Below are positions 1 to 11,098 of a DNA stretch of 64,000 nucleotides, piece after piece. The notes below the pieces were generated by a model. That model was not told the DNA's origin. It saw nothing but the letters and a program-made list of their open reading frames with translations, and searched no databases. A program made the position numbers and the translations under genes. Numbering within the stretch: the first letter of the stretch is position 1; the number at the start of each line of letters is the position of its first letter. The stretch is taken from positions 3,324,501-3,388,500 of the forward strand of contig NZ_CP046907.1 in assembly GCF_014083985.1 (NCBI RefSeq). Reading direction: 5' to 3'. The stretch is from Streptomyces sp. SCUT-3 (lineage in GTDB: Bacteria; Actinomycetota; Actinomycetes; Streptomycetales; Streptomycetaceae).

Positions 1-22
1 CACCGAGGGGGTGCTCGCTTAA
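1..22 (+). CDS. nuoF: NADH-quinone oxidoreductase subunit F, last codons (partial)
   Basis: The first 22 bases read in frame 2 as six codons (TEGVLA) and a TAA stop, ending two bases before the start of nuoG. nuoF always precedes nuoG in 14-gene complex I operons, so this is taken as the 3' end of nuoF. The assignment rests on position only; six residues are too few to prove the family. Confidence 0.5.
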
Positions 23-24
23 CC

Positions 25-2574
25 ATGACCGTCACCACACAGCCCCCCGCCGGAGGGCAGGCGCCGGTACCGCCCGAGGACCTGGTCACCGTCACCATCG
101 ACGGCGTCGAGGTCAGCGTGCCCAAGGGAACGCTCGTCATCCGGGCCGCCGAGCTCGTCGGGATCGAGATCCCGCGCTTCTGCGACCACCCGCTGCTCGA
201 CCCCGCCGGCGCCTGCCGGCAGTGCATCGTCGAGGTCGAGGGGCAGCGCAAGCCCATGGCCTCGTGCACCATCACCTGCACCGACGGCATGGTGGTGCGC
301 ACCCAGCTCACCTCGCCGGTCGCCGAGAAGGCGCAGCGCGGCGTGATGGAGCTGCTGCTCATCAACCACCCGCTGGACTGCCCGGTCTGCGACAAGGGCG
401 GCGAGTGCCCCCTGCAGAACCAGGCCCTCTCCCACGGGCAGGCCGACAGCCGCTTCGACGGCACCAAGCGCACCTACCCCAAGCCGGTGCCGATCTCCAC
501 CCAGGTCCTGCTGGACCGCGAACGCTGCGTGCTGTGCGCGCGCTGCACCCGCTTCTCCCAGCAGATCGCCGGCGACCCGTTCATCGACATGGTCGAGCGC
601 GGCGCGCTCCAGCAGATCGGCACCGGGGAGGGCGACCCGTTCCGGTCCTACTTCTCCGGCAACACCATCCAGATCTGCCCGGTCGGCGCCCTGACCTCGG
701 CCGCCTACCGGTTCCGCGCCCGCCCCTTCGACCTGGTCTCCACACCGGGCGTGTGCGAGCACTGCGCCGGCGGCTGCGCCACCCGCACCGACCACCGGCG
801 CGGCAAGGTCATGCGGCGCCTGGCCGCGAACGACCCCCAGGTCAACGAGGAATGGATCTGCGACAAGGGCCGCTTCGCGTTCCGCTACGCGCAGCAGCAC
901 GACCGGATCACCGCCCCCCTGGTCCGCGACCCGGCCACCGGCGAGCTGGAACCGGCCTCCTGGCCCGAGGCGCTGGAGCTCGCGGCCCGCGGGCTGACCG
1001 GCGCCGTCGGCGGCGCCGCGGTCCTGACCGGCGGCCGGCTCACCCTCGAGGACGCCTACGCCTACGCCAAGTTCGCCCGCGTCGTCCTGCGCACCAACGA
1101 CGTCGACTTCCGCGCCCGGGCGCACAGCGCCGAGGAGGCCGACTTCCTCGCCGCCCGCGTCGCCGGCCGCGGCGTCGGGATCGACGGGCAGGGCGTGACC
1201 TTCACCGACCTGGAGAACGCCCCCGCCGTCCTCCTCGTCGGGCTGGAGGCCGAGGAGGAGGCCCCCGGCGTCTTCCTGCGCCTGCGCAAGGCTCACCGGA
1301 AGAAGCGGCAGGCCGCCTTCGCGATCGCACCCTTCGCCACCCGGGGCCTGACCAAGGCCGGCGGCACCCTGCTGCCCGCCGCCCCCGGCACCGAGCCCGA
1401 GTGGCTGGACGCCCTCGCCTCCGGCTTCGGCCTGGAGGGCGAGGGGGTCCGGGCCCACGAGGCGCTGCACGCCGGCGGCGCGGTCGTCCTGGTCGGGGAG
1501 CGGCTCGCCGCCGTCCCCGGCGCGCTCACCGCCGTGCTGCGGTTCGCCACCGCCTCCGGCGCGCGGATCGCCTGGATCCCCCGCCGCGCCGGGGAGCGCG
1601 GCGCCGTCGAGGCCGGCGCCCTGCCCGGCCTGCTGCCCGGCGGCCGCCCGGCCACCGACCCGCAGGCCCGCGCCGAGACCGCCGCGGCCTGGGGGATCGG
1701 CGCACTGCCGGTGCGCACCGGCCGCGACACCGGCCAGATCCTCGACGCCGCCGCCCGCGGCGAGGTGGGCGCGCTGCTCGTCGGCGGCGTCGACCCCGAC
1801 GACCTGCCGGACCCGGCCCGGGCCCTGGAGGCACTGGAGTCGGTCGGCTTCCTGGTCAGCCTGGAGCAGCGGCCCTCGGCCGTCACGGAGCGCGCCGACG
1901 TCGTCCTGCCGGTCGCCGCGGTCGCCGAGAAGCCCGGCACCTTCCTCAACTGGGAGGGCCGCCCCCGCCCGTTCGAGGCCGCGCTCGGGCCCGACCGGTC
2001 ACCCGGCCGGTACGTCCAGCCCGACCTGCGGGTGCTCGACATGCTCGCCGACGCGGCCGACGCCCACCTGGGCCTGCCCGACACCGACGCCGCCCGCCGG
2101 GAGCTGGAACGCCTCGGCGCCTGGACGGGCGGCCGCTGCGCCGACCCGTCCGAGCAGACCCGCCCCGTGCCGCGCCCCGCCAAGGGCGAGGCGGTCCTCG
2201 CCGGCCACCGGCTGCTGCTGGACGACGGCCGGCTCCAGGACGGCGACCCGCACCTGGCCGGCACCCGCCACCCGGCGGTGGTCCGGCTCTCCGCCGCCAC
2301 CGCCGCGGAGAACGGGCTGGCCGACGGCGCGCCGGTGCGCGTCACCGGGCCCGCCGGCGGGGCCGTGCGGCTGCCGCTGGAGGTCACGCCGATGCCGGAC
2401 CGGGTGGTCTGGCTGCCCCTGCGCTCCACCGGGCGCGGGGCCGCGGCCGAACTCGGCGTCCTGCCCGGCCAGGTGGTCCGCCTCACCGCCGACACCGCCG
2501 ACACCGCCGACACCGCCGACACCGGCACCGCCGGCACCGGCACCGTCACCACCGCCCCGGAGGTGCAGGCATGA
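25..2574 (+). CDS. nuoG: NADH-quinone oxidoreductase subunit G
   Basis: 849 aa. The large iron-sulfur subunit of the NADH-dehydrogenase module of complex I, carrying electrons from NuoF towards NuoI. The N-terminal [2Fe-2S] domain shows C53, C64, C67 and C81. It is followed by H115/C119/C122/C128 (N5 type), C168/C171/C174 with C218 (N4 type), and C244/C247/C251/C279 (CX2CX3CX27C), which matches the optional N7 cluster. The C-terminal part is the molybdopterin-oxidoreductase-like domain and ends in a low-complexity TAD/TGT tail. ATG at 25 follows a purine-rich GAGGGGG. The stop overlaps the nuoH start (ATGA), so the two are translationally coupled. Confidence 0.97.
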   Translation: MTVTTQPPAGGQAPVPPEDLVTVTIDGVEVSVPKGTLVIRAAELVGIEIPRFCDHPLLDPAGACRQCIVEVEGQRKPMASCTITCTDGMVVRTQLTSPVAEKAQRGVMELLLINHPLDCPVCDKGGECPLQNQALSHGQADSRFDGTKRTYPKPVPISTQVLLDRERCVLCARCTRFSQQIAGDPFIDMVERGALQQIGTGEGDPFRSYFSGNTIQICPVGALTSAAYRFRARPFDLVSTPGVCEHCAGGCATRTDHRRGKVMRRLAANDPQVNEEWICDKGRFAFRYAQQHDRITAPLVRDPATGELEPASWPEALELAARGLTGAVGGAAVLTGGRLTLEDAYAYAKFARVVLRTNDVDFRARAHSAEEADFLAARVAGRGVGIDGQGVTFTDLENAPAVLLVGLEAEEEAPGVFLRLRKAHRKKRQAAFAIAPFATRGLTKAGGTLLPAAPGTEPEWLDALASGFGLEGEGVRAHEALHAGGAVVLVGERLAAVPGALTAVLRFATASGARIAWIPRRAGERGAVEAGALPGLLPGGRPATDPQARAETAAAWGIGALPVRTGRDTGQILDAAARGEVGALLVGGVDPDDLPDPARALEALESVGFLVSLEQRPSAVTERADVVLPVAAVAEKPGTFLNWEGRPRPFEAALGPDRSPGRYVQPDLRVLDMLADAADAHLGLPDTDAARRELERLGAWTGGRCADPSEQTRPVPRPAKGEAVLAGHRLLLDDGRLQDGDPHLAGTRHPAVVRLSAATAAENGLADGAPVRVTGPAGGAVRLPLEVTPMPDRVVWLPLRSTGRGAAAELGVLPGQVVRLTADTADTADTADTGTAGTGTVTTAPEVQA
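2491..2526 (+). repeat. 9-bp tandem repeat inside the nuoG 3' end
   Basis: Four consecutive copies of gacaccgcc (the last is gacaccggc) encode a Thr-Ala-Asp tail at the C-terminus of NuoG. The adjacent bases to about 2550 are a decayed extension of the same pattern. It probably varies in copy number between strains without affecting function. Confidence 0.85.
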
Positions 2575-3926
2575 ACACCCTCGCCGCCGACCTTTCGCTG
2601 TTCGGCCGCGACCCCTGGTGGCTCGTGGCCGTCAAGGCGGTCTTCGTCTTCGCCTTCCTGATGCTGACGGTCCTGTTCTCCATCGTGTGGGAGCGCAAGG
2701 TCGTCGCCTGGATGCAGCTGCGCATCGGCCCCAACCGGCACGGCCCCTGGGGCATGCTCCAGTCGCTCGCCGACGGCGTGAAGCTGATGCTCAAGGAGGA
2801 CGTGGTCGTCAAGGGCGCCGACAAGGCGGTCTACGTCCTGGCGCCGATCGTCGCCGCGATCCCCGCCTTCATGGCCTTCGCCGTCATCCCGTTCGGCCCG
2901 GCCGGCCACGAGGTGTCGATCTTCGGCACCCGCACCACGATGCAGCTCACCGACCTGCCGGTGGGCATCCTGTACATCCTGGCCACCGCCTCGGTCGGCA
3001 TCTACGGCATCGTGCTGGCCGGCTGGTCCTCCGGGTCCACCTACCCGCTGCTGGGCGGCCTGCGCTCCACCGCGCAGATGATCTCCTACGAGATCGCGAT
3101 GGGCCTGTCCTTCGCCGCCGTCTTCCTCTACTCCGGCTCGATGTCCACCTCGGCCATCGTGGAGTCGCAGACCGACCGCTGGTACGTGCTGCTGCTTCCG
3201 GTGTCCTTCCTGGTCTACATCGTCGCCATGGTCGGCGAGACCAACCGGGCGCCCTTCGACCTCCCCGAGGCCGAGGGCGAGCTGGTCGGCGGCTTCAACA
3301 CCGAGTACTCGTCGATCAAGTTCGCGATGTTCATGCTCGCCGAGTACGTCAACATGGTCACCGTCTCCGCGGTGGCCGTCACCCTCTTCCTCGGCGGCTG
3401 GCGGGCCCCCTGGCCGATCAGCGGGGTGTGGGAGGGCGCCAACCACGGCTGGTGGCCGATGCTGTGGTTCACCCTCAAGCTCCACCTGCTGCTGTTCTTC
3501 TTCATCTGGCTGCGCGGCACGCTCCCGCGCATGCGCTACGACCAGTTCATGAAGCTGGGGTGGAAGGTCCTCATCCCGGTCTCCATGGTCTGGCTGATGC
3601 TGGTCGCCACCGTGCGGGCCCTGCGCAACGCGAACCACGCCCTGCCGACCGTCGCCTTCTACGTCCTCGGGGGAGCGGCCGCGGTGCTGCTGCTCGCCGC
3701 CGTCGTGGACGTCTTCCGCGACCGGGCGGAGAAGCGGGCCGAGGCGGAGCGCGGAGCCGGACCGGAGCCGGAGTTCGATCCGATGGCCGGCGGCTTCCCC
3801 GTGCCGCCGCTGCCCGGGCAGAGCCTGCCACCGGTGCCCCGCCGGCGGTCCCGTTCGGAGCGGCAGCTGGTCGGCACGGCCGGCGACGCCGACACCACCG
3901 AAGGCAAGGAGAGCGACGATGCCTGA
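2571..3926 (+). CDS. nuoH: NADH-quinone oxidoreductase subunit H
   Basis: 451 aa. Multi-spanning membrane subunit at the junction of the peripheral and membrane arms, forming part of the quinone chamber. Signature segments are visible: [20 protein letters not shown] near the N-terminus, and [20 protein letters not shown] plus a conserved acidic loop further on. After the last helix there is a hydrophilic tail of about 70 residues rich in Pro, Arg and Glu, common in actinomycete NuoH and absent from E. coli NuoH. The start is the ATG overlapping the nuoG stop, with ggagg 8 bases upstream. The 3' end overlaps nuoI by 8 bases. Confidence 0.97.
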   Translation: MNTLAADLSLFGRDPWWLVAVKAVFVFAFLMLTVLFSIVWERKVVAWMQLRIGPNRHGPWGMLQSLADGVKLMLKEDVVVKGADKAVYVLAPIVAAIPAFMAFAVIPFGPAGHEVSIFGTRTTMQLTDLPVGILYILATASVGIYGIVLAGWSSGSTYPLLGGLRSTAQMISYEIAMGLSFAAVFLYSGSMSTSAIVESQTDRWYVLLLPVSFLVYIVAMVGETNRAPFDLPEAEGELVGGFNTEYSSIKFAMFMLAEYVNMVTVSAVAVTLFLGGWRAPWPISGVWEGANHGWWPMLWFTLKLHLLLFFFIWLRGTLPRMRYDQFMKLGWKVLIPVSMVWLMLVATVRALRNANHALPTVAFYVLGGAAAVLLLAAVVDVFRDRAEKRAEAERGAGPEPEFDPMAGGFPVPPLPGQSLPPVPRRRSRSERQLVGTAGDADTTEGKESDDA

Positions 3927-4536
3927 GTTCCTCGACCCGGTCGCGGGCTTCGGCGTGACCTTCAAGGCCATGTTCAAGAAGCGGCTGACCGAGCAGTACC
4001 CGGAGGAGAAGAAGCCCACCGCGCCCCGCTTCCACGGGCGCCACCAGCTCAACCGGCACCCCGACGGGCTGGAGAAGTGCGTCGGCTGCGAACTGTGCGC
4101 CTGGGCCTGCCCGGCGGACGCCATCTACGTCGAGGGCGCCGACAACACCGACGAGGAGCGCTACTCGCCCGGTGAGCGCTACGGCCGCGTCTACCAGATC
4201 AACTACCTGCGCTGCATCCTGTGCGGGCTGTGCGTCGAGGCCTGCCCGACCCGCGCGCTGACCATGACCAACGAGTACGAACTGGCCGACCGCACCCGCG
4301 AGTCGCTCATCTACACCAAGGAGGAGCTGCTCGTCGGCCTGGAGGACGGCATGGTCGCCGCGCCGCACGCGATGCACCCCGGCACCGACGAGACCGACTA
4401 CTACCGGGGCCTGGTCACCGCGGCCGCCCCCGGCACGGTCACCCAGCCGCGCACCACGGGCGGGGAGCCCGAGGCCGAGGACGACGCCGTCGCCGCCCCG
4501 GTCCGCCCCGGAGCCGACGCGGAGGTGCACAAGTGA
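3919..4536 (+). CDS. nuoI: NADH-quinone oxidoreductase subunit I
   Basis: 205 aa. Peripheral-arm subunit with two [4Fe-4S] clusters (N6a, N6b) that pass electrons to the N2 cluster in NuoB. Ligand sets are C54/C57/C60/C64 and C99/C102/C105/C109, each in the CxxCxxCxxxCP ferredoxin pattern. The hydrophilic C-terminal 60 residues are not conserved. The start lies inside the 3' end of nuoH and the stop overlaps the GTG of nuoJ. Confidence 0.97.
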   Translation: MPEFLDPVAGFGVTFKAMFKKRLTEQYPEEKKPTAPRFHGRHQLNRHPDGLEKCVGCELCAWACPADAIYVEGADNTDEERYSPGERYGRVYQINYLRCILCGLCVEACPTRALTMTNEYELADRTRESLIYTKEELLVGLEDGMVAAPHAMHPGTDETDYYRGLVTAAAPGTVTQPRTTGGEPEAEDDAVAAPVRPGADAEVHK

Positions 4537-5510
4537 GCGCCCTCGCCACGGCCCACCTGGCCGCCGCGGGCCCCGCGGCCGACCTGGCCGCCGCGGCCTC
4601 CACCGGCGAGGCCGTCCAGTTCTGGGTCCTGGGCACCGTCGCCGTGATCGGCGCGCTGGGCACCGTGCTGATGAAGCGGTCCGTGCACAGCGCCCTGTGC
4701 CTGGCCGCCACGATGATCGTCCTGGCCGTCTTCTACCTGGCCCAGGGCGCCTACTTCCTCGGCATCGTGCAGATCGTCGTCTACACCGGCGCCGTGATGA
4801 TGCTCTTCCTCTTCGTGCTGATGCTGGTCGGCGTCACCGCCGCCGACTCGCTGAAGGAGACGCTCAAGGGGCAGCGGTGGATGGCCGCGGCGTGCGGCCT
4901 CGGCTTCGGCGTCCTGCTGGTCGCCGGCATCGGCAACGCCTCCCTGGACACCTTCACCGGCCTCGGGGAGGCCAACGCCGGCGGCAACGTCGAGGGACTG
5001 GCCGCGCTGCTGTTCACCCGCTACGTCTGGGCGTTCGAGCTCACCGGCGCGCTGCTGATCACCGCGGCGGTCGGCGCGATGGTGCTCACCCACCGCGAGC
5101 GGACCGCCCCGCGGGCCACCCAGCGCGAGATGTCCGAGCGCCGCGTGCGCGAGGGCCTCCAGGTCACCCCGCTGCCCGCGCCCGGCGTCTACGCCCGGCA
5201 CAACGCGGTCGACGTCCCCGGCCTGCTGCCCGACGGCTCGGTCTCCGAACTGACCGTCAACCCCACGCTGCGCGCCCGCGGCCAGATGCGCGACGTCTCC
5301 CGGGAGGCGGGCGCCGTCGCCGAGCTCGAGCGCCGCACCGAGACGGCGCTGGGGCACCGTCCCCGCGGCCCGGTGGGCCCCGCCGGGGCACCGCGCCCGG
5401 GAACGGCCCGCACCGCCGAGGTCGCCCGCACCGAGCCGGACCGCACCCAGGTCGCCGGCGCCGAGACGGCCCGCACCGGTGCCGAGCACGCAGAGGAGGG
5501 GGCCGAGTGA
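4533..5510 (+). CDS. nuoJ: NADH-quinone oxidoreductase subunit J
   Basis: 325 aa. Membrane-arm subunit J, with the conserved helix segment around [20 protein letters not shown]. It starts at the GTG overlapping the nuoI stop. The first five hydrophobic helices cover about 190 residues. The remaining ~135 residues are a hydrophilic, Arg/Ala/Glu-rich cytoplasmic tail, so the protein is much longer than E. coli NuoJ (~184 aa). Nothing in the tail is a recognisable domain. Confidence 0.95.
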   Translation: MSALATAHLAAAGPAADLAAAASTGEAVQFWVLGTVAVIGALGTVLMKRSVHSALCLAATMIVLAVFYLAQGAYFLGIVQIVVYTGAVMMLFLFVLMLVGVTAADSLKETLKGQRWMAAACGLGFGVLLVAGIGNASLDTFTGLGEANAGGNVEGLAALLFTRYVWAFELTGALLITAAVGAMVLTHRERTAPRATQREMSERRVREGLQVTPLPAPGVYARHNAVDVPGLLPDGSVSELTVNPTLRARGQMRDVSREAGAVAELERRTETALGHRPRGPVGPAGAPRPGTARTAEVARTEPDRTQVAGAETARTGAEHAEEGAE

Positions 5511-5806
5511 ACCCGGTCAACTACCTGTACCTGTCCGCCCTGCTCTTCACCATCGGCGCCGCCGGGGTGCTGGTGCGGCGGAACGCCATCGTCGTCTTCA
5601 TGTGCGTGGAGCTGATGCTCAACGCCTGCAACCTGGCGTTCGTCACCTTCTCCCGGATGCACGGCAACCTCGACGGCCAGGTCGTCGCCTTCTTCACCAT
5701 GGTCGTCGCCGCCGCGGAGGTCGTCGTCGGCCTGGCGATCATCGTGGCCGTCTTCCGCACCCGCCACTCGGCCTCGGTCGACGACGCAAGCCTGATGAAG
5801 AGTTGA
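5507..5806 (+). CDS. nuoK: NADH-quinone oxidoreductase subunit K
   Basis: 99 aa, the normal length for NuoK. Three membrane helices with two buried glutamates: one in the segment [16 protein letters not shown] and one in [16 protein letters not shown]. These acidic residues belong to the first proton channel of the membrane arm. The start is the GTG that overlaps the nuoJ stop, preceded by gaggaggggg. Confidence 0.97.
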   Translation: MNPVNYLYLSALLFTIGAAGVLVRRNAIVVFMCVELMLNACNLAFVTFSRMHGNLDGQVVAFFTMVVAAAEVVVGLAIIVAVFRTRHSASVDDASLMKS

Positions 5807-5815
5807 GGGGCTGAC

Positions 5816-7699
5816 GTGAACAACCTCATCGGACTCCTGGTCGCGGCGCCGCTGCTGGGCGCGGCCGTGCTCCTGACCGGCGGCCGGCGGCTCGACCGCG
5901 TCGGCCACTGGATCGGCACGGCCCTGGCCGCCGCGTCCTTCGTCGTCGGAGCCGTCCTCTTCGCCGAGCTCCTCGGGCGCGACGGGGACGACCGGACGAT
6001 GATCCAGCACCTGTACAGCTGGGTCCCGGTCGGCGGCTTCCAGGCCGACGTGGCGTTCCGGCTGGACCAGCTGTCGATCGTCTTCGTGCTGCTGATCACC
6101 GGGGTGGGCACGCTCATCCACCTCTACTCGGTCGGCTACATGGAGCACGACGAGCGCCGCCGCCGCTTCTTCGGCTACCTCAACCTCTTCCTCGCGGCCA
6201 TGCTGCTGCTGGTCCTGGCCGACAACTACCTGCTGCTGTACTTCGGCTGGGAGGGCGTCGGCCTCGCCTCCTACCTGCTCATCGGCTTCTGGCAGCACAA
6301 GCCGAGCGCGGCCACCGCAGCGAAGAAGGCGTTCCTGGTCAACCGGGTCGGCGACATGGGCCTGGCCATCGGCATCTTCCTGATGTTCACCACCTTCGGG
6401 ACCTTCGCCTTCGGCCCGGTCCTCGGCGGGGCGGAAGCCGCCTCCGAGGGCACGCTGACCGCGATCTCCCTGATGCTGCTGCTGGCCGCCTGCGGCAAGT
6501 CCGCCCAGGTGCCGCTGCAGTCCTGGCTCGGCGACGCCATGGAGGGCCCGACCCCGGTCTCCGCCCTCATCCACGCCGCCACCATGGTCACCGCCGGCGT
6601 CTACCTGATCGTCCGCTCCGGCGCGATCTTCAACGGCGCGCCCGACGCCCAGACGGTGGTCGCCGTCGTCGGCGCGGTCACCCTGCTGTTCGGTGCGATC
6701 GTCGGTTGCGCCAAGGACGACATCAAGAAGGCCCTGGCCGGCTCCACGATGTCGCAGATCGGCTACATGGTGATGGCCGCCGGCCTCGGCCCGGTCGGCT
6801 ACGCCTTCGCGATCATGCACCTGGTCACCCACGGCTTCTTCAAGGCCGGCCTCTTCCTCGGCGCGGGCTCGGTCATGCACGGCATGAACGACGAGGTCGA
6901 CATGCGCCGCTACGGCGGGCTGCGCAAGCTGATGCCGGTCACCTTCGCCACCTTCGGCCTCGGCTACCTGGCGATCATCGGCTTCCCCGGCCTGTCCGGC
7001 TTCTGGTCCAAGGACCGCATCATCGAGGCGGCCTTCGCCAAGGGCGGCACCGAGGGCTGGATCCTGGGCGCGGTCGCCCTCCTCGGCGCCGGCATCACCG
7101 CCTTCTACATGACCCGCGTGATGCTGATGACCTTCTTCGGCGAGAAGCGCTGGGACCCGGCCGAGGTCCACCCGCACGAGTCCCCGCGCACCATGACCGT
7201 GCCGATGGTCGTCCTGGCCTTCGGCTCGGTGTTCGCCGGCGGCCTGTTCAGCCTGAACTCCTCCTTCGTGAACTGGCTGGAGCCGGTCACCTCCTACGAG
7301 CACGGCCACCCGCCGGTCAGCGCCGCCGTCGTCACCGGCGCCACCGTCGTCGTCCTGTTGGTGGGCGTCGCACTGGCCTGGGCGGCCTACGGGCGCCGCC
7401 CCGTGCCCGTCACCGCGCCGCGCGGCTCGCTGCTCACCCGGGCCGCCCGCCGCGACCTGCTCCAGGACGACTTCAACCACGCGGTGCTGGTCAAGCCCGG
7501 CGAGTACCTCACCCGCGGCCTGGTCTACCTCGACCACACGGTCGTCGACGGCGCGGTCAACGGAACGGCGGCCGCGGTCGGCGGGCTGTCGGGCCGGATG
7601 CGCCGCCTGCAGAACGGCTACGTCCGCAGTTACGCGGTCTCGATGTTCGGCGGCACAGCGGTGCTGGTCGCCGCGACCCTGCTGATGAGGGCGGTCTGA
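5816..7699 (+). CDS. nuoL: NADH-quinone oxidoreductase subunit L
   Basis: 627 aa. The distal antiporter-like proton-pumping subunit with the long lateral helix at its C-terminus. Family hallmarks are visible: [16 protein letters not shown] (with the functional Glu), the broken-helix region [17 protein letters not shown] and a Lys-bearing [22 protein letters not shown] start at 5816 after gagggg. It lies 9 bases downstream of nuoK and 5 bases upstream of nuoM. Confidence 0.97.
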   Translation: MNNLIGLLVAAPLLGAAVLLTGGRRLDRVGHWIGTALAAASFVVGAVLFAELLGRDGDDRTMIQHLYSWVPVGGFQADVAFRLDQLSIVFVLLITGVGTLIHLYSVGYMEHDERRRRFFGYLNLFLAAMLLLVLADNYLLLYFGWEGVGLASYLLIGFWQHKPSAATAAKKAFLVNRVGDMGLAIGIFLMFTTFGTFAFGPVLGGAEAASEGTLTAISLMLLLAACGKSAQVPLQSWLGDAMEGPTPVSALIHAATMVTAGVYLIVRSGAIFNGAPDAQTVVAVVGAVTLLFGAIVGCAKDDIKKALAGSTMSQIGYMVMAAGLGPVGYAFAIMHLVTHGFFKAGLFLGAGSVMHGMNDEVDMRRYGGLRKLMPVTFATFGLGYLAIIGFPGLSGFWSKDRIIEAAFAKGGTEGWILGAVALLGAGITAFYMTRVMLMTFFGEKRWDPAEVHPHESPRTMTVPMVVLAFGSVFAGGLFSLNSSFVNWLEPVTSYEHGHPPVSAAVVTGATVVVLLVGVALAWAAYGRRPVPVTAPRGSLLTRAARRDLLQDDFNHAVLVKPGEYLTRGLVYLDHTVVDGAVNGTAAAVGGLSGRMRRLQNGYVRSYAVSMFGGTAVLVAATLLMRAV

Positions 7700-7704
7700 C
7701 AACG

Positions 7705-9303
7705 ATGAGCTTCCCCCTGCTGACAGCGACCGCCCTGGTTCCGGCGGTCGGCGCGGTGGCCACGGCGGCCGTGCCCGCCGCCCGGCGCACCGCCGCCAAG
7801 TGGCTCGCCCTGGCCTTCTCCCTGGCCACCCTGGTCCTGGCCGGCGCGGTCCTGGCCCGCTTCGACCCGGGCGGCGACCGCTACCAGCTCACCGAGTCGC
7901 ACGCCTGGATCAGCTCCTTCGGGGTGCGCTACGAACTGGGCGTCGACGGCATCGGCGCGGTCATGGTCGCCCTGACCGCCCTGCTGGTCCCGTTCGTGAT
8001 GCTCGCCGGCTGGCACGACGCCGACCCCCTGGAGGAGCCCGAGCCCAACCGGCGCTGGCGCCCCACCCAGGGCTTCTTCGCCCTGGTCCTGCTGGTCGAG
8101 GCGATGGTGGTGATCTCCTTCGAGGCCACCGACGTCTTCCTCTTCTACGTCTTCTTCGAAGCCATGCTGATCCCGATGTACTTCCTCATCGGCGGCTTCG
8201 GGGACCGGGCCGGGGAGCGCGGGGAGGACGAGGCCGCCAAGCAGCGCAGCTACGCGGCGGTCAAGTTCCTGCTGTACAACCTCGCGGGCGGACTGGTCAT
8301 GCTGGCCGCCGTCGTCGGCCTCTACGCCGTCACCGCCGGCCAGCTCGGCGAGGGCACCTTCTCCCTGGCACGGATCGCCGAGGCCCGCGCCGCCGGCGAC
8401 CTGGCCTTCGACCCGACGGTGGAGAAGCTGCTGTTCCTCGGCTTCTTCCTCGCCTTCGCGGTGAAGGCCCCCCTGTGGCCGCTGCACACCTGGCTGCCCA
8501 ACGCGATGGGGGAGTCCACCGCCCCGGTGGCCGTGCTGATCACCGCGGTGGTCGACAAGGTGGGCACCTTCGCGATGCTCCGCTTCTGCCTCCAGCTCTT
8601 CCCCGGGGCCAGCGAGTGGGCCACCCCGGTGGTCCTGGTGCTCGCCGTGGTCAGCATCCTCTACGGCGCCCTGCTGGCGGTCGGCCAGCGCGACATCAAG
8701 CGCCTGATCGCCTACGCCTCCGTCTCGCACTTCGGCTTCATCGTCCTGGGCATCTTCGCGATGACCAGCCAGGGCCAGACCGGCGCCACCCTCTACATGG
8801 TCAACCACGGCATCTCCACCGCCGCGCTGATGCTGGTGGCGGGCTTCCTGATCTCGCGGCGCGGCTCCCGGCTGATCGCCGACTTCGGCGGGGTGCAGAA
8901 GGTCGCCCCGGTCCTGGCCGGCACCTTCCTGATCGGCGGCCTGGCCACCCTGTCGCTGCCCGGACTCGCCCCGTTCGTCAGCGAGTTCCTCGTGCTGGTG
9001 GGCACCTTCAGCCGCTACCCGGTCCTGGGGATCGTCGCCACCTTCGGCATCGTCCTGGCCGCCCTGTACGTCCTGGTGCTCTACCAGCGCACCATGACCG
9101 GGCCGGTGCGGGACGGGGTGCGGGGCATGCCCGACCTGAGGGCCCGTGAACTGGCGGTGGTCGCCCCGCTGATCGCCCTGCTGCTGTTCCTCGGCGTCTT
9201 CCCCCGCCCGGTCACCGACATCGTCGACCCGGCCGTGCGGCAGACCCTGAGCGACGTCCACAAGACCGACCCGAAGCCCGATCTGACGGAGGCTGCCAAG
9301 TGA
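7705..9303 (+). CDS. nuoM: NADH-quinone oxidoreductase subunit M
   Basis: 532 aa. Antiporter-like membrane subunit of complex I. The key Glu lies in FYVFFEAMLIPMYFLIGGFG and the Lys in FAVKAPLWPLHTWLPNAM; QRDIKRLIAYASVSHFGFI carries the second conserved Lys region. ATG at 7705. The stop overlaps the GTG of nuoN. Confidence 0.97.
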   Translation: MSFPLLTATALVPAVGAVATAAVPAARRTAAKWLALAFSLATLVLAGAVLARFDPGGDRYQLTESHAWISSFGVRYELGVDGIGAVMVALTALLVPFVMLAGWHDADPLEEPEPNRRWRPTQGFFALVLLVEAMVVISFEATDVFLFYVFFEAMLIPMYFLIGGFGDRAGERGEDEAAKQRSYAAVKFLLYNLAGGLVMLAAVVGLYAVTAGQLGEGTFSLARIAEARAAGDLAFDPTVEKLLFLGFFLAFAVKAPLWPLHTWLPNAMGESTAPVAVLITAVVDKVGTFAMLRFCLQLFPGASEWATPVVLVLAVVSILYGALLAVGQRDIKRLIAYASVSHFGFIVLGIFAMTSQGQTGATLYMVNHGISTAALMLVAGFLISRRGSRLIADFGGVQKVAPVLAGTFLIGGLATLSLPGLAPFVSEFLVLVGTFSRYPVLGIVATFGIVLAALYVLVLYQRTMTGPVRDGVRGMPDLRARELAVVAPLIALLLFLGVFPRPVTDIVDPAVRQTLSDVHKTDPKPDLTEAAK

Positions 9304-10958
9304 GCACGACGGCTGACGTCCACAGCCTGTGGACAGCGGCGGCGGACATCCACCTCGCCGCGGACGCCATCCAGGCCCCGAAGATCGAGTACGCCCAGCT
9401 GTCGCCGACGCTGATCGTCCTCGCCGCCGCGATCATCGGCGTCCTCGTCGAGGCGTTCGTGCCCCGCCGGGCCCGCCACGGCACCCAGCTCGCCCTGTCG
9501 GTGACCGGCCTGGCCGCGGCGTTCGCCGCCGTGGTCACCCTCGCCGCCGGCGGCCACGCCACCACGAAGGCGCAGCTCGCCGCCATGGGGGCCGTCGCCG
9601 TCGACGGCCCGGCGCTCTTCCTGCAGGGCACGATCCTGCTGGTCGGCATCCTCGGCGTCCTCACCTTCGCCGAACGCCGCCTGGAGCCCGCGGAGAAGGG
9701 CGGGACGCTCGACAGCTTCACCGCACAGGGCGCGGCCGTGCCCGGCAGCGAGGACGAGAAGCAGGCCGTGCGGGCCGGGTTCACCACCACCGAGGTCTTC
9801 CCCCTCGTCCTCTTCGCGATCGCGGGCATGCTGGTCTTCCCCGCCGCGGCCGACCTGCTGACCCTCTTCGTGGCCCTGGAGATCCTCTCCCTCCCGCTGT
9901 ACCTGCTGTGCGCGCTGGCCCGGCGCCGCCGCCTCCTCTCCCAGGAGGCCGCGGTCAAGTACTTCCTGCTGGGCGCCTTCTCCTCCGCCTTCTTCCTGTT
10001 CGGCGTCGCCCTGCTCTACGGCTACGCCGGCACCCTCAACCTCGGCGGCATCGCCTCGGTGATCGAGGGCGGCGCGCAGCTGACCCCGGCCCTGGCCGAC
10101 ACCACCGGCAACGACGCGCTGCTGCTCATCGGCGGCGCCATGGTCGTCACCGGCCTGCTGTTCAAGGTCGGCGCCGTGCCGTTCCACTCCTGGACCCCGG
10201 ACGTCTACCAGGGCGCCCCCACCCCGGTCACCGGCTTCATGGCCGCGGCCACCAAGGTCGCCGCGTTCGGCGCCCTGCTGCGCCTGCTGTACGTGGCCCT
10301 GCCCGGGCTGCGCTGGGACTGGCGGCCGGTGATGTGGGGCGTGGCCATCCTGACCATGGTCGTCGGCGCGGTCGTCGCGGTCACCCAGACCGACGTCAAG
10401 CGGCTGCTGGCCTACTCCTCCATCGCCCACGCCGGTTTCATCCTGGCCGGTGTCGTCGCCACCTCCCCCGAGGGCGTCTCCTCCGTCCTGTTCTACCTGG
10501 CGGCCTACTCCTTCGTGACGGTCGGCGCCTTCGCCGTGGTCACCCTGGTCAGGGACGCCGGCGGGGAGTCCACGCACCTGTCCGGCTGGGCCGGCCTGGG
10601 ACGCCGCTCGCCGCTGGTGGCCGCGGTCTTCGCGGTGTTCCTCCTGGCCTTCGCGGGCATCCCGCTGACCTCCGGCTTCGCGGGCAAGTTCGCCGTCTTC
10701 AAGGCCGCCGCCGAGGGCGGCGCGGGCGTCCTGGTCGTGGTCGGCGTGATCGCCAGCGCGGTCGCCGCGTTCTTCTACATCCGCGTCATCGTGCTGATGT
10801 TCTTCAGCGAGCCGAAGGCCGAGGGCCCCACGGTGGCGGTGCCCAGCGTGCTGACCTCGACGGTCATCGCGGCCGGCGTCGTGGTGACCGTGGTCCTGGG
10901 GATCCTGCCGCAGTACTTCCTCGACCTGGCCGGCCAGGCGGGGGTCTTCGTCCGCTGA
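9300..10958 (+). CDS. nuoN: NADH-quinone oxidoreductase subunit N
   Basis: 552 aa. Third antiporter-like proton-pumping subunit and last gene of the 14-gene operon. Characteristic segments are FVALEILSLPLYLLCALARR, FKVGAVPFHSWTPDVYQGAP and QTDVKRLLAYSSIAHAGFI. The N-terminal ~35 residues before the first helix are hydrophilic. The GTG start overlaps the nuoM stop. The following hairpin at 11021-11086 closes the operon. Confidence 0.97.
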   Translation: MSTTADVHSLWTAAADIHLAADAIQAPKIEYAQLSPTLIVLAAAIIGVLVEAFVPRRARHGTQLALSVTGLAAAFAAVVTLAAGGHATTKAQLAAMGAVAVDGPALFLQGTILLVGILGVLTFAERRLEPAEKGGTLDSFTAQGAAVPGSEDEKQAVRAGFTTTEVFPLVLFAIAGMLVFPAAADLLTLFVALEILSLPLYLLCALARRRRLLSQEAAVKYFLLGAFSSAFFLFGVALLYGYAGTLNLGGIASVIEGGAQLTPALADTTGNDALLLIGGAMVVTGLLFKVGAVPFHSWTPDVYQGAPTPVTGFMAAATKVAAFGALLRLLYVALPGLRWDWRPVMWGVAILTMVVGAVVAVTQTDVKRLLAYSSIAHAGFILAGVVATSPEGVSSVLFYLAAYSFVTVGAFAVVTLVRDAGGESTHLSGWAGLGRRSPLVAAVFAVFLLAFAGIPLTSGFAGKFAVFKAAAEGGAGVLVVVGVIASAVAAFFYIRVIVLMFFSEPKAEGPTVAVPSVLTSTVIAAGVVVTVVLGILPQYFLDLAGQAGVFVR

Positions 10959-11020
10959 CCGTGCCGGCCGCCCCGCCCGCGAAGGCGGGGGACAGCGGCC
11001 ACCGACGTACGACCCCGGAG

Positions 11021-11086
11021 CGGGCGAGGGCCTTCCGGCCCGGTGCGGACAGTGACATCCGCGCCGGACCGGAAGGCCCTCGCCCG
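11021..11086. terminator. Long hairpin between nuoN and the HxlR gene
   Basis: Arms 11021-11043 and 11064-11086 are complementary over 23 bp with one mismatch, and the loop contains a further GCGGA/TCCGC stem. It sits between two convergent genes, so it can terminate both nuo and the minus-strand regulator. No U-tract is present, as is usual in Streptomyces. Confidence 0.8.
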
Positions 11087-11098
11087 TCCCGGCCGCGC

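Noticed and set aside
19-1470. Long open frames on the strand opposite nuoG and in other frames of both nuo operons
   Set aside because: They are shadows from GC-rich codon use: no ribosome sites, Arg/Gly/Pro/Asp-only composition, and they overlap well-conserved genes throughout.
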